The notes: generated by a model not told the origin, from the letters alone. A DNA stretch of 64,000 bases from Ischnura elegans (GCF_921293095.1 NC_060249.1:81231907-81295906), one strand, 5' to 3'. Positions 25,440-39,074 are shown, counted from the first letter of the stretch. A program made the numbers and translations.

Positions 25440-25900
25440 TGTTCCCATCTTCTTCATAGTGCGCTCCTCTTATCTCTCCCCCATTCCCTCTTTCTCCCCA
25501 TAACTTCCCTCTTCGGTCCAAAACCAAGGCCGCACCTTGGCCAACCAGCGACACGCCCCTCTTTGCGCCCTCTCTCTTGGGAGAAAAAGAGAGAACCCGT
25601 AATAAACGTCGGCCAGGAAGCTCCCCTTCCCACATCCTTATCTCACCGTTCCTTCGCTTATCCCACCAAAACGTTGTCCACCTTTCCTATTTCCCCTACC
25701 CACCTCATCCCTCCCTTCCTCTACTCCGCACCCCTCAGGCATGGTGGCGTCTCTCTGCGGCCCTCAATTTCCTTCTTCAAAATTGCTCTCCCTCTCCTTT
25801 CGCGAGGTTTAAATTCTGCTCCCTCCTTGACGCGTTGCACCCACTCTCCCATCTCTCTCCCTCTCTCCGGGCGAAATTTCGTCGTGAAATGGATTTTTAT
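25440..25900. other. Pyrimidine-rich island
   Basis: Strongly C/T-skewed on the + strand (ctctcccccattccctctttctcccc-like runs). Long frames through it have Ser/Pro/Leu/Arg-rich low-complexity translations without domains, so I do not call a gene. Similar islands recur at 27120, 30080, 37370, 40015, 41445, 62480 and 63650, with purine-skewed counterparts at 34745 and 44640. Confidence 0.6.
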
Positions 25901-27703
25901 TGGGGCGCGTGGGTCTAGGGGTAGGGCTTCAGTCCCTCCTTCCATCCTCCCTGCAGCGAGGTTGTCGCTATTCTTGCGTGTGCATCAACACATTCCCTTG
26001 TGAATTCCATGCTTGAAATCTTTTCGAGGGATTTCCTGATGGCATTCATTTATTTAGTTTTTCTGAAACTACCTATAAAATTTGTTGAAACGAGGGGTTG
26101 ACATAGTACTTTAAATGTGTGAGAAAATTACTCAAGGCTATAATTTCGTCTCGAAAATTATTTGGCTGTCAGGCGTTAGTAAACCATGCAAATGCAAGAT
26201 TAGTGACTCTTTAATCTTGGAGTAAACTACAGAAATCATTTTGGAGGGATGAAAATGATTTGGAGACTAAATTTAATTTATCTCAGATTGCTAAATGTTT
26301 CTCTCTCATGTTCCTGACAATAGACGATTTTTTTTCTGAACAACAGAAACGTATTTTCATAACGGTTGTTTATTCTTGAACGAAAATAACTTGTATGCAC
26401 AACAATTTAAGTTATGTATTTGGATGCGGGCAGAAAATATCGTGACTCACAATCAGTTTACCATACAAGAGCTTCAGGTTCCGGCTACCGTGATTTAAGT
26501 TAATCGTGGAATAAAAAATGAAAATTTAAAAAATAACAAACAAAGACCTATCGGAGACCGAGGCTATATGGGTTAATAATGAGGGGCACTTCAAGGAAAT
26601 GGTAATTTTTAACGTTGAATTAAAAATCTTTCCTTGAATGAAACCGCTTGTTGTACTCTGTATGGAATAGGCATGCCATAATTTTATCTAATTCATGGAT
26701 ATCCTTTGTCACGTGTCGTCCAACTCTTAGTTTTTACTCCTTTTTCCTACGAGAGAGAAATAGAGAGCTGTTTATACTGACTATAATATTTCACAATTTC
26801 CTTCATAAAATTGATTTTCGACCTGGTATTTATTTCCTCCTTACATAATTGCTTAAAATTTCAGTATTTACCAGCATTGAGAACCTAGGGTTAGAAAGGG
26901 TTTCGTTAATTTTTTTGATTGCCTACGAAATCAAATCGTTATTATACCTGAAACCTTCGTTGGAAGTTTTTTTGGCTGTTGTATTTCAATATTACATATC
27001 GTTTAGCATCTACCAAGTTTGTTTCTGGTATCCCAAAAGATTTGATTAATACTTTGGCGCGTATCTTAACATTATAGAGCTGAAGCATTCATTTCCGGAA
27101 ATTTAGATTCAAAATTCTCTTTTGAGGTCGGCACGTTCTCTTTTTTCCTTCTATAAAACGTCTCAGGTTTTCCCATTTTCTCTTTATTTTTATTTCGAAT
27201 TCAATTTCGTTTCAATCCGTCCTCCTCACGTCCTATTCTTTCACTCTCCCTATGTCCGAATACTTTCACCGTACCTTTCCTCTCTCTCTCTCTCTTCCAA
27301 ATTTAATCTTCCCAGTCTCGACGCAAATGCCCGTTCATTTGCGTTACGAGCAATTCGCGAAAACTGTTTTCATAACATTTTTGCATCAGAATTTCCTTAA
27401 TTAAATTTTTCCCCGGAAAAAATTTCAACTTTAATTATATTTATGGGCCGATTTGTTAAACGTATCTAGGTGGCCAATTAATAAATCAGGCTATTAACGT
27501 ATAGAAAGAATAGACTTCGTTAAATAGAATGTGATTGTTTATATATCTTTCATTTCATGTAGAGTTAAACAGCCCAATTATGTGGATCGAATTCATCTCT
27601 TACATCATTTTTAACAGTTATGGTAAATGTCTGAAGGACTGGACACTGAAAAGTAATATGGGTCCTTTTTTCGCTTCATTTAGTTTAGCTTATTTTCAGC
27701 ATT
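25901..27703. other. No recognised gene
   Basis: AT-rich spacer. A second pyrimidine-rich stretch at about 27120-27310 contains a CT microsatellite (27279-27296). No coding blocks. Confidence 0.45.
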
Positions 27704-27707
27704 TTAA

Positions 27708-29145
27708 CCCTTTCTAGACAGCAACTGTTTCACCTATAGAAAACATTTTTTCCTTCCAAATCTCCATTAAGGGAGTTCATAGGAAGCACAAAAACTTTTT
27801 TTAATTTTTTCTCCAAGTTTGTATATGCAAATAAAGGCAATTATTATATTTTAAAAAATTGATTAAAAAAATAGGTATGTGCCAAATTCGGTACATTGGG
27901 CATTCCCGTCACAGCAGGCTCTACCACAAGGCGGATAAAGGTAGGTAGGTAGATAAAAAGATTATAAATGCTTATTAACTGCCTATTTTCAATATTCAGT
28001 CTTATTAGCAAAACATTGGAACATCCCTGTTCAAATTTTACCTTCCATAATATATTTCAATGCGCGATGTGGAAATCATCAATGACTCTAAATCAAACAT
28101 CAGCTGGCAGCATAAAATGAAAATGCTTGGAACAAAAGTTATTTTTTCCAAAAAGCAAACAAAAATGTATCCATTATGACGTATCTAATGGAATTAGGTT
28201 GTTTAGTGAAATAAATTTGGAGAGAGTTACATATCATAATAAAACACTCGTTATAAAATGGATGCACTATGTGGAGTCATCATTTCAACACAACATAAAA
28301 ACGAATGGGGAAGAATTTGGAGAATTGCTGAGATGGTTGGTATAAATAACAGTAAATCGAGTTATTTTTCATGAAATATAATGAAACAACTGGAATTCAA
28401 ACGCAAGTGTACATTGAATTTTGTACACTTTTGAAAAACTTTCTAAAGCACTCTTGGAGTCATCAGGTGACTGATTCCAAATCTTCATTCCTTTCACCAG
28501 CATGAGTATCATTTGTATCCTCTGGTGGTACAATCATACTTTGAACAATATCCCTTCTCCTTTTCCCATAAAAAGTTACGGGATTCATTTTTTGAAATGC
28601 CAACAGAGTTAAAAATATCTAATGATGCAACGTATAAATGTTAGAACTTAGCCATATAACTACTCTTTACTCTCAATGACATAAATACGATGATATCATG
28701 AAGTATATTTATAAAATATTAGGCATAAAGTTTTGATGGTGATTAATTGCGTTACATTACTATATTGCCGTAGGAGCCCAGAGGGAGGAATTCGTCACAC
28801 ACCTATTCTTCCTTAAATTTCAAATGATAAGAAACATTAACATGTCACGATTACATACTAGAAAACCAAAAGGAATACAAAGTAAATTTTAGAAACACAT
28901 AAACTTACTTATGAAAGCCAGAAATAAAAGAAAAACACTGCGAGTAGACGATCTTCTATGTTGTTTGCTCGACATTTTTTTTAAAGTCCGAGTTTTACCT
29001 TTCCTCGCTGGGTGTAAACGCTTCATACTATCGGCAGATACGATCTTGCCGAAAAATGGGTAATAGTGGAATAAATTACTTGACTACTGAGATAAAATGT
29101 TTCTGAAGGGATGTGCCAAATTCGGCACACCTAACGGTAAAGGGT
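27708..29145. mobile_element. piggyBac-like element, ~1.44 kb, TTAA flanks, probably non-autonomous
   Basis: TTAA at 27704-27707 is followed by CCCTTTCTAGACAGC. At the other end, gtaaagggt runs into TTAA at 29146-29149. So both tips read (A)CCCTTT inward from TTAA, the form of piggyBac-type ends. Near each tip lies the palindrome gtgccaaattcgg(t/c)ac (27877-27892 and 29113-29128). A minus-strand frame at about 28470-28596 starts MNPVTFYGKRRRDIVQSM and ends in an acidic segment; it might be a transposase N-terminus, but no DDE domain was found. The interior is otherwise AT-rich. Classification rests on ends and TSD only. Confidence 0.55.
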
Positions 29146-29149
29146 TTAA

Positions 29150-32100
29150 TATTTTGTTGCGACAAAAACATGGGAGATTGGGATTCATCTGTTCTGTGTA
29201 GGTACTGCAATGGAATAATTAATTAATCTGGAAATTTTACATTTTTGTATATTTGATCAAAAACCACGTTAGTAATTAAAAACTTAAGTATAAAGTATAA
29301 GATGATAGGTACTGACTTTTTTGCGTCTGAAACTAGCAAATTGTTGTAACATGGTAATGTGTAACTGGATAGATAAGTTTTTTTACGAATTTTATTATAA
29401 TTCCAAATGAAACTGTTGTATTGAGACTCCGTGGCTACGGTCAGTAATCAATCGGAAAATTTGGATGAAAAAATAATCCTCCTTCAACATTTGCACCTAA
29501 TTTCTGGGGGTAATGCCATAATAAATCACTTTTAACTTGCTTAAACTAAATGCGATTTATTTAGGTATTTTTTTACTGTAGATATAAGGATGGGAATTAA
29601 AACTATTTACCAATTTACAGATGATCGGGTGAAAAATATGAAACAGAGGTGTAGTTGGCTATGATGTTTTCTCATCTAAAATTAATTTCATCTCGGTAGA
29701 GAGATGGATCTGAGTTGAAATTGGATTTAAATAATGAATTATCGCCATGTCGCAGATTCCACACTTTAGAAACGGTGGGGAAAGCTACTACTTCATTATT
29801 TTAGTACAAGTTTTGCTTCGGTTTTGTGATAATTCGAATTTACGAAATATTTCGCTTCCACCTTAAATCATCGGTAGGTAGGAGTTCATCAAATTACTCC
29901 TTGAGCAATTTGTTATTCACTCCCACCGCCTTTACTCATGAGAATGTATATGCCCCGGACGTCCCTTGCTGGATATATTTACTGCACCTGTCCGACGAGT
30001 TTCAAATGGAGCCGTTCCCCGCATCTCTCTGTCTTCACTTCACTCAGTCTCAAGGGGGTTGGCGTAAATGAGTGTGGATTTGAGGCTGAGAAATGAATTC
30101 GTCCTCCCTCACTTCTCTGCCTGGTTTTTCCTCCAGACACACTCTTCTCAGTCTGGAATGCCTCTCACTTTGTCTCCTCTTCCGTTTCTCTTTTCAACCA
30201 AACCTTTCGCTCCTCCCTCGTAGCATTACCCTCCCTCTCCCGAGTGTGCTGCCTCTTTGATTAATGGCCACTGGTTAAGGTCGGTTATCTCTTTAACTTC
30301 TTGAGTCTACGTGCAGCTATGGGAGGGTCTATTCGTGCGAGGGAAAGTGGGTGGAACCGGAGATGAACCCCTCAGAGACAATGTCGTTGATAAGGGTTGT
30401 TTTCTTGGTAACGAGCGTTCCCCAGAGGGTGCATCGGAATGATCGGGAGAAAAATTGGTCCTTTCGCGAGGTGAGTGACCTCGAGAGGATAGCGACTGTT
30501 TCCTGGATAAGGGTTTTTCTGTGGCCTCGTATCTTATTTACTTCCAGCCGAGCTGAATAATTATTTAGCTGGAAATGAAAAAGTATTTTTTTTGGAAGTT
30601 CTGATCCTGTGGTCACTTGTGCTGTCATTGGGACTCACTGCTTAGGGAAAGCGTAAAAATGGAAAAGTATTAGCAGTCGTTGGTCCTTTGATCTTGTAAG
30701 AAAACTATGAAATACTGCCAGCATGAATATTAAGGTGCAATGTAAATATACAGATTCATTCTTCGAGTTGTTTTCTCTTGTGAAATACTCTTGATGCACG
30801 CATCCATAAATTTTATATTATAGCCATGTAAATGCAAAATATATATGAAGATAAATTTAGGTTTGCATACTGTTTTAATACATCAATGAAGGCCCTTTAT
30901 ATGCATTTATTACGTGATGTTTCTCTTTGGGGTGGGAGAAATATATGGAAATAAGATGATAAAAACCAGTCGTGTCGGATCATTTCCGAATTTGCCTTTG
31001 GAAATTTTGATATTCAATCATGGAAGTCTTTGATTCGAACGTGCATTGTTTAAGGGCATTGAAGCACGAACTCTATTCCACGGCTCCAATTTCAATATCT
31101 ACTTTAACTATGCAAGATGTTTGAATGCGCTCCAGGAATTCATAATTAGTAGGTTTACGTCAATCGGCAGAGAGAAAATCTATACTTCAAAATTTTTAAA
31201 ATACTTATTACGTGAAAAATTACAAAATTTGAAAAAACATTGTAGCTAACTAAAGCAAAATTAGTAACATCCCGAATCAATGAGCTCACCAAAGTCACTC
31301 ATATTTGAGGTCTTAGATAAAAATGAATTATTTATTTGTTCTTTAAAAAACATTAAGTCGAGTCTTTTTGAACGTATTTAAACTCATTTGATGCTCATCT
31401 GATGCAGATATTGTTTTCCGTCGGTATTTTTAAATTACGCGTTAAAATCCTCTCATATTGAAATTTGTTTTTCATGCATAAGTGATCATCTATGCATATA
31501 GTAGTTTAATGCCAAGATCATTAGGATTTTCATCTTAATATGCGCTTTCTGGTGGCTATTCTGGCGTTTTCAGCGTTTTTCGTTACGTCCTGAAAGAGCT
31601 TGTTAAGTGGCAGAGAAACCGTTTTTACGATCAGACAAAAAGTAAATGCTCTATTCCATGATTTTGAATTTTAAAAACTGATAAGGTAAAGGTAAAGTGG
31701 TATTATAATCTTTACCTAACAAAGGGTGTTGATGTTGATCGGAGTCTTCTAGCCGATGGATAAAAAAATGCCGAGATAATCTGTCAGTGAATAAAACTTG
31801 CGGTATTCATTTGTAGTTAATATTGATGTCTCTCACCAAGTTCGGCTGTTTCAACAATGAATTAATTATAATCCGGGGTAATACTGTAACGTCAACATGT
31901 CTTTATCTGCCTGAATTAAATGCTCTAATTCTTGTGGCTTCTCTGATTTCGGACCGGTCCTGTGGCATACCTATATAAATGAAATTATTTTCTTATTTCA
32001 CTAATTATCTCATGGACTGACTGCGTGGGACATTTGCATCGTGAGTAGGATGGGCGGGGAGACTCCCGAATTTGGCATTAACCCGCTCGGAACATAGCCA

Positions 32101-33120
32101 CCAATCACAATCGTAGTGATGGCCGTATCAGAGTAGATTCGTGGCCTAAAATGATATTTTTTAAAAGGTTTTTTTCAGCTTCTCTCTCACATTATCTAAT
32201 CTCTATTGGAGTTGGGTGGTCTAGCGGTTTGAGCGTTGGAGTTCTGATTACTGGACGACTGAAGTTTGCAATGTTACTTGCTGCTCCCATTGGCGTCCCA
32301 TTACCTCCCCTTTTAATCGAGCGCATTGGACACTAAACTGAAAAAAAATATTGTAGGTTGTGTGTTAGTGTAACTTTCTCTCGCGTTGGTCTAGTTTGAA
32401 AGTTGCTTGGTCACTGATAGTACGGTCCTGGCTCTCTCTTATCAAAAACACCCTTCGGATTGAATTACTGAGCGGGTGAGCTAATCTCTTCGTAGTTGCT
32501 TTCATCGAGAGTCCCCTCTCCGAGGGTCATTGCTGTTACTTCACCGAATTACAGGTGCCCTCCGTGAGGAATCGTGGTATCTGGTGCCCGAGTTCGGTGT
32601 GAGCCTTCCCACAGCTTTTAATTATTGCCTCCTACCGAACAGGACTTGCTATTAAAGCGGCATCAACACTTTCCGTCAGTTCAAGGGTTTTAACCCTCGA
32701 CTTGATGGGCGTGCTGGGAGCGGAGTTGGTGGTGAGGTGGGATGTTGGCGAAGTTCGGTCCGCGGTGGAGAGAAGAAAAACTTTTGATTTTCCGCCACCA
32801 TTCCGGGTCACGCAACGCCGTAAAACCATTCGATTCGTGCATAATTGTCCGTGGCGTCAACGAATGTGCGCAACTGTAGAGCCCTCTTCCCTACCTCGAA
32901 CCCGATTAATGAACACGTAACTGAAATCCTCAACGTATTTCACTGATTCTTGCATCGACCGACGGCCTAACGAGTGATTAAAAAAATTAATTTACTGCCT
33001 GGAAAGAAATCTCTCGGTAGCCTTATAAATGTCAACTTTGATTTGAGAAAAAAGAAATAAGTATTGGGAGGGTGGAATTCAGGTGGTAGTCAAACTAGCT
33101 CGAAGCCCCCTCGGTTTTCA
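29150..33120. other. No recognised gene
   Basis: Spacer. 30080-30260 is pyrimidine-rich. 32600-32900 is CpG-richer, with a minus-strand frame (32632-32829) whose tail reads NSAPSTPIKSRVKTLELTES. It has coding-like composition but no splice context or domain I can name, so I leave it uncalled. A tRNA A-box-like phrase (tggtctagcggtttgagcg) occurs near 32217. Confidence 0.4.
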
Positions 33121-33240
33121 CACCACATTGGGTTCTCCAAGTCTTATTCCAACGTTTCGACAAGCGACACGCCAATCGTCTTCGGGGACGAGAGAAAACA
33201 GTGCCAATAGAGCCCGGTTAGGCTTGCGCCTTTTTCGGTA
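33121..33240 (-). ncRNA. Degenerate hammerhead-ribozyme-like motif (Penelope-type) candidate
   Basis: On the minus strand the order is CCGAAGA (33185-33179), a short stem-loop candidate (cgattggcg...ttgtcg), then GAAACGTTGGAATAAG (from 33158 downward). This matches the layout CUGANGA - stem II - GAAA of hammerhead ribozymes. The 'cgaaacgttgg' phrase is typical of those in Penelope-like retroelement ends. The second core base is C instead of U, which would probably abolish cleavage. No reverse transcriptase is recognisable nearby, so this would be a solitary, decayed end. Confidence 0.4.
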
Positions 33241-36200
33241 GTACTGGGTACTTAACAGTTCTGGTTGTCGTATCCGCCAGGCATTCACCTTAGGGTGACC
33301 TGAAACCCGTAAAAGGACGCCACGGCTATAGTACTATAACATGAAAAAATATGGGGCCACGAAAAATTTAATTCGCAATAATCCAGAAGATGATTTATCT
33401 CAAAAAACTTGAAATCAAGTGATGCCTCGTTATAAAAGGCATAAGTTGCTCAGTCAAAATGATGGATCTGTAACTTGACGCTGATAATTGCCCGACGTCG
33501 CTGCTTCAGAACCTAGAACGCCACTCTCCTGCCTGCCATCTTGAAGGTGGTAAAGTCTTCTCAACATCCTTATTCTTTCTCTCGTGTGCCCTCATCGTGC
33601 CCAGCTGCGTTAGTGTTTCATTATTATATATTTTAAAATTGAAGTCATCCTCTCTCCTTCCTCTCTCAATGGTACGTATGGATAATTTCAGGCTTTTATA
33701 TCCCTTTTTATATCCTTTTATTTTTTAATGACAAAAAATAGTATTTATTGAATTACGCATATTATTTTCTTGGATTTTTAATTCTATCTGTAAATATTTA
33801 CTAATCATGGTAGTCATTCATGCAGCAAACCGTTCTCTAGTGTGGAGTTCAGCAAAATGTCTGCGTGTGTTTACTCAATATTCGTATTACGCGAGTAAAT
33901 AATACTTCAATTCTCATGTCAGCACTTCCTTAATCCTAACGGAATAGTTTTATGTGATCTTTACCATTCTTGACGATAGTCACGTCACTAATCGTCCAAA
34001 TTTTTCTACTATTTTAATTATATTTTTTCCACTCAATGGAGCTTTGCACTCCAATGAAACATGTCGTATATATTTTCCTTAACCGGTTTTAATTAGTGTT
34101 TTTATTATTGGAACATCGACTGAATTCGTTTATAAAAAGTACCAACGATTTTTCAATGATAAATTGTAGCCAAAATCTCGGTCATTCCTTAAGAATTATT
34201 TTTGGCTAAACTAATGTTACCTTTGTTAACAGGTAGATACGACTCTACCATTGCAGGAGTTCTGATCCCTATAAACCAAATAGATTTTTGAGATACCTTT
34301 TCACGTCTATGCTTTTTCCTAGTGTAATTTGAGCTTTCTCTGTGGTTATCTGATTTTTTAAATTATGCAATTTTTTCGTTGTTCATTTCGCTACTTTTCT
34401 GTTTTCTGTGAATGTGAATAGATAAAATTATCGTTTCTTAAGAATTATCAATTTTCGAGTCAGATTTTTAAATATGAATATTAAAGTTCAGTTGGGAATA
34501 AATTTATTTATTACCTGGAAGGAAATCACTTGCTAGTTTTTGACTCGAGAAAAAGAAACAAGTAATTTATGAGAGCGTTTAAGCTAAGTAAAACCGTGGC
34601 TTTTAATCTCGAGAACCGACGTTCAGCTCCCTTTTAAAGTGAAAGGGGAAACATTTGAGTGGGCATTCATGCTCCATTTTGTGGGGAAAGTCTTTGCGAG
34701 CCATTCCGACCTAAGCACTGTTGTGTACAGTTAAACCTATGGGGTTCTGGAATCCCCGATTACAAGTGGGCAGGGCAGGAGCGGTCGGGATTAGACAAAG
34801 TTGGAAAAGAAACGAATGAGAAGAGAGGGGCATAGGCACGAAGGGGTTTCCGTTCCTGGGAAAGGTTGGTTGGTGGAACTAAAGGGGTTTCAAAGGGAAA
34901 AGAATTCCTGCAAGCGCGCAAGGAGGAGGGAACAAACAGGAAGGGATTGCCAAATTCCTCTGAAAGGGAGCCAATGAGAGTTATAGAAAAGGGGAGTGGC
35001 ATGTATTTCGATGTAGGAAAGAAAATACTCCTCCTTCGATTAATTTGTCAGTATTATCTTTGCGTTGATAGTTATCCGTCGCTCGTTTTATTATTTTTGA
35101 AAACGAATCGCTGTAGAAGAGCTGAATGAACATTGACGAGCATAACATGGATCTGGGATACATATTTTGCTGATGTTTAAAGGAAATTGAAATGGAAGCA
35201 TTAGTGTTTCATTCCGCTCATCGCGGAATATTATTTCATCTTCCTGGAGTCATAAATGATACAAAAATCATGATGGGAGTGGTGAGTATTCACGATGACC
35301 TAAGTACTATTTCTAACCATTTCGTGATTAGAATACCTTGGCCACAACGGAGTAGTAAGAAGCGATTGATGACTCCAACACTTGCAGCTCTTGGCAGTAA
35401 CGGATAGAGAAAAAACTCAAGGGTGTGGGATGCAAAAGATATTTTGAGCCACCTTTGCTTCTATTGTTATGAAAAATAATAAAATTACCTGCAAAGCTTA
35501 GTATAGTTTTATTTAAACTGATTTTATGCATATACACTTGTGGCCTTGAGGCAATGCTCTCTTATGATATAAAAAAAGGTAAAATTGTGGTTCTGCAATT
35601 TTCGGCAATGCGGTCAGTCCCGCAAGGGGGGAGGGTGGGCGCGCGCCCCCCACGCCCCCTCTTTTTTTGGAAGGGTAAAATCCATTGGAAGGGTAAAATC
35701 CAAGATCACGATATGTCCAACTGGTTGATTCCGAGGATAGCGTTTGTTTATGAGTTGCTTATACCAGTGAAAAATTTTGCATTAAATTTAACTTTCAAGA
35801 TGGGATTTAGCTTTCATAAATATTTATTTATTATTATTATATCGTTATTTTTTTACCATTTTCCATAGTGACAATGAAGATGGATGTCGCAATTTTGGCC
35901 TCTGATTCCTGCTCTCTCGCGGCTTTTGTTATTTATTTTTTTTCTGAGATTGGTTACGATAATATTGGCATGCAGAGGGATAAAAGCTTACCATAGAAGG
36001 TGTGATAGGAGCTCACGATAGAAGGTGTGATTCTTTTACCTAGGAACTTTATGGAAAAATGAATGTAGTGGAATCGCGTCGTGTATAAATTTACGCCTCT
36101 TAAAAAGTGTCTACGTGTAGCTAGGCGAGGTATGTGTAATTTTAATTACGCTATAGACACTTCTTGTGAAAGTTCTACAATGAGTAATGTGTGCCAACGG

Positions 36201-38936
36201 AGTCGATAGACAGATGGTAAATAGTTTAATGATAATAGAAAATAATAACATGATATAATGTCAAATAGCATCACACAAAAAGTAGGAAATGAGACCATTG
36301 GTGGGAGACAGATATTCTAAATGGCCTGTAGTTCGTGTTGAAAATTTAAGGTCTACAGAACAGTTACCGTAAACTAAGATTTTCTGACCGTCGCTCTCAT
36401 CCAATACTCAGCCTTTTTATGATCGGAAAACCTTTTACTGCCTGTATCAGTTAAAAAGATGTAGAAAAATCCGGAATGGAGCCAGGCACGTATTTGCGTA
36501 AAACTCATGACTGCACGAAGAGAATGTTGAAAATTTCTGTTTTGGTGAAAATCACTGCAACATGAAAGCCCACATCTTTGTGGAGATATCATATGAGTGT
36601 AAGGGCTATGGATAAAATGCAGCTGTGACTTATTGAGGTTGAAAATAGATTTAAAAAGATTATTTTTCTTGAATGTGCTTGCTCTTTATTCTTGTTATTT
36701 TTGATGACTCTTATATCTTATCTAGATAACAAGATTTTTAGACTCTAAAGGAATTGATCGTTTTGTTATAAGGTTTTGTTGACGACTCTCTATATCTGTC
36801 TCATAGTTTTGGAAAAGAGAATTGATTCAAAATATTTATTCATGTACAAATTGTTTAACGAACCGAAATGATGAGGTTACATGCCCTCACAGTTTTGTGG
36901 AAAACTGCTCATTATTGAAGCATATGAAATTTCCGCTCAATTTTGCTAAAAATCTCAAACAGCCCCCATTTCCTATATGAAAATGATTTTTGAATCAACA
37001 TGAAATAGTTATTTTGATTATAGCAACGAATTTAAATACGGATTAAATTTTAATCTGTGAATAATATTTTCTAATGAAGCCGGAATGAAATTTCTAAAAT
37101 AAAGGTTTTCTCCTCTTAGCAATGCCGTTAATTACCCAAATTAATGGAACGACCAATAGTAATTACTTTTATGTTGATAGGTTAATAATGAGCGGGTGTT
37201 TCCATGCAGGAGTCTAAACGGCTGGGGCCGATTCTGAAGAGAAAGTCCCTTTAGGCAGTCAGTGAAGATAGAGGAGTATTTTAAGCGACTCTAGGTGCGG
37301 AAAAGGAAAGTGATGGAAGTCAAAAGTAAAGGCGAATGGGGATCACAGACCTCTCTTCTCTTTTCTTTGCCGTCTCCCTCTCTTTGGCTTCTCAAACTTA
37401 GCCCGTGAGAACATGGAGTCATGACCCAACTGAACTTCTTCATGAGGGTCAGGTTCCCTTCATTTTGGTCCCGAAAACCTTTCGCTTAGACCACTCACCT
37501 TTTACCTTTCCGATGACCAATCCTTAGCCATGGCTGGGTCCTTAAACCTCCGTACTTCCTCGCCTCACATGTCTACCCCTTGTGACCCTAACAGGGCACC
37601 CAACCATTTACCATTTTGTCCACCCTTCAAGTTTCACCTAGTCTTTTTCCCTAGTTCCTTAATCCTCTGCGCCTTCTTTCTTTTCCCTTCTTTAACCTGG
37701 TTCATGACCTTACGGTTCGGAATAAATGGTTCCCTACGTTATCTATTGATTAAACTCATCTCCCTGCTTCCTTCTTTAGGCCTATCAGTAATTTATTGGT
37801 CGGTTATTTTGGGAAGGGTGCGAGAAAATAGCCCGGTCATTTTATCGCTGAAATATTAATGGAAGACAGTGTGGTGCATGGTTAATATGGGAATTGTGGA
37901 GGAATTTTAGGTCATTGTCGTGGTTTATATTAATAATGAGGTAAATTTTGGAGGATACTACGTAGCCAAACCCAACACGACATCAAAGAATTTAACCGCA
38001 AATCTCATGAAACCTGTGAATTTAAAATTCGTCATTGGCGTTCTTCGTGTCCTTGCGGAAATATAACCTATCTAAAAAATTAAGGCTATAGAGAGTTGAC
38101 GTAATCTGGTGGAATTAAACGTATTGTAAATTAGAAATTCAATTGTAATTATCCTAAATCACTTTTATTCACCTAGCAGTTTCCATGCATTTCGTGTTAT
38201 CGTCAAGTGAATTTTTCTCTAAACATGTCGTTAAAATATTCTGGAGGGGAAACAGTTAGGTAAGAGACTAATGGGGAAAGAGGAGTGTATAATTAGGAAT
38301 TTCCAAGCTTGAATTTCACTTGGTGAAAAAAATGAAGCTTTTGTGGAATTCCAGAATTTAGAAGGGATTGTTAAAACTTTTGTGAACACTGAAAATAAGT
38401 TTTACTTTTAATGGGGTGTGCATGAAACATATAGTTTTTCTGTAAGAATGTTGCGTGGTTTCTCAATATGAGGTTGCTGCTTCAAAACCCTGTGGTTGAT
38501 AGAATTTTAATGGCAAGTTGAATGTTTCTGAAATATATGGGTGTATTAATGTCAGAGAAGTAATGTTTAATTTTTAACTGTATATCGGTAATATCATAAT
38601 TATTTAATTTATATTAAAAAATTGATTATAAAGTAAAAATTTCAGCTCTTCATTCATTCCGTGTGGAAGCTTGAGGATTCTTTGAAAATAATAGAGGTAT
38701 GGGATTTTGGTGATGCTACTCACATCTCCCGCGAAATCATCATTGGCGCTACTGGCTTCCTTCTTCAAACTTTTTGGGTAGGTTAGATCCACGAATATTA
38801 CAGTAGAGGATTCTCAAGTCGGCCACTAAATATGTTTTCACCCTCGCGCATTTAAATTTACACGGGTCTCCAATCGTATCGCTGACAGGCAGAGCGATCC
38901 GAATTTCATGGGAAAGTAGGCCATGATTATAGTCTG
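33241..38936. other. No recognised gene
   Basis: AT-rich spacer with skewed patches: purine-rich 34745-34960 and pyrimidine-rich 37370-37700. A GC patch at 35620-35665 (gggcgcgcgccccccacgccccc) followed by a short direct repeat (ggaagggtaaaatcca twice, 35672-35702) looks like a repeat remnant. No coding blocks recognised. Confidence 0.4.
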
Positions 38937-39074
38937 TATACCGTAGGGTGGCGCACGGACCCGCCACCTATCTGAGACATGGTCCGCAAGTCGCGAGCGC
39001 CGGGTGAGGAAAGGACCGACTATAAAAACTCAATGGGACCGACTCAGGTACCCCGTGCGCCACTCTACGGTATA
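38937..39074. mobile_element. 138 bp MITE with 22 bp terminal inverted repeats
   Basis: Starts tataccgtagggtggcgcac and ends with the inverse gtgcgccactctacggtata, one mismatch in the shared portion. GC-rich relative to its flanks. No coding capacity. Confidence 0.75.

Noticed and set aside
25185..26003. 272-residue + frame, the longest in the window
   Set aside because: It runs through the tandem repeat array into a pyrimidine-rich island. The translation is low-complexity Ser/Pro/Leu/Arg and differs freely between repeat copies. No domain and no splice or start context.
32205..32335. tRNA-derived SINE head near tggtctagcggtttgagcg
   Set aside because: An A-box-like phrase exists, but no convincing B box at the right distance and no second copy.
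32632..32829. Coding-like - frame in a CpG-richer patch
   Set aside because: Composition is suggestive, but there is no splice context I trust, no start context and no recognisable family.
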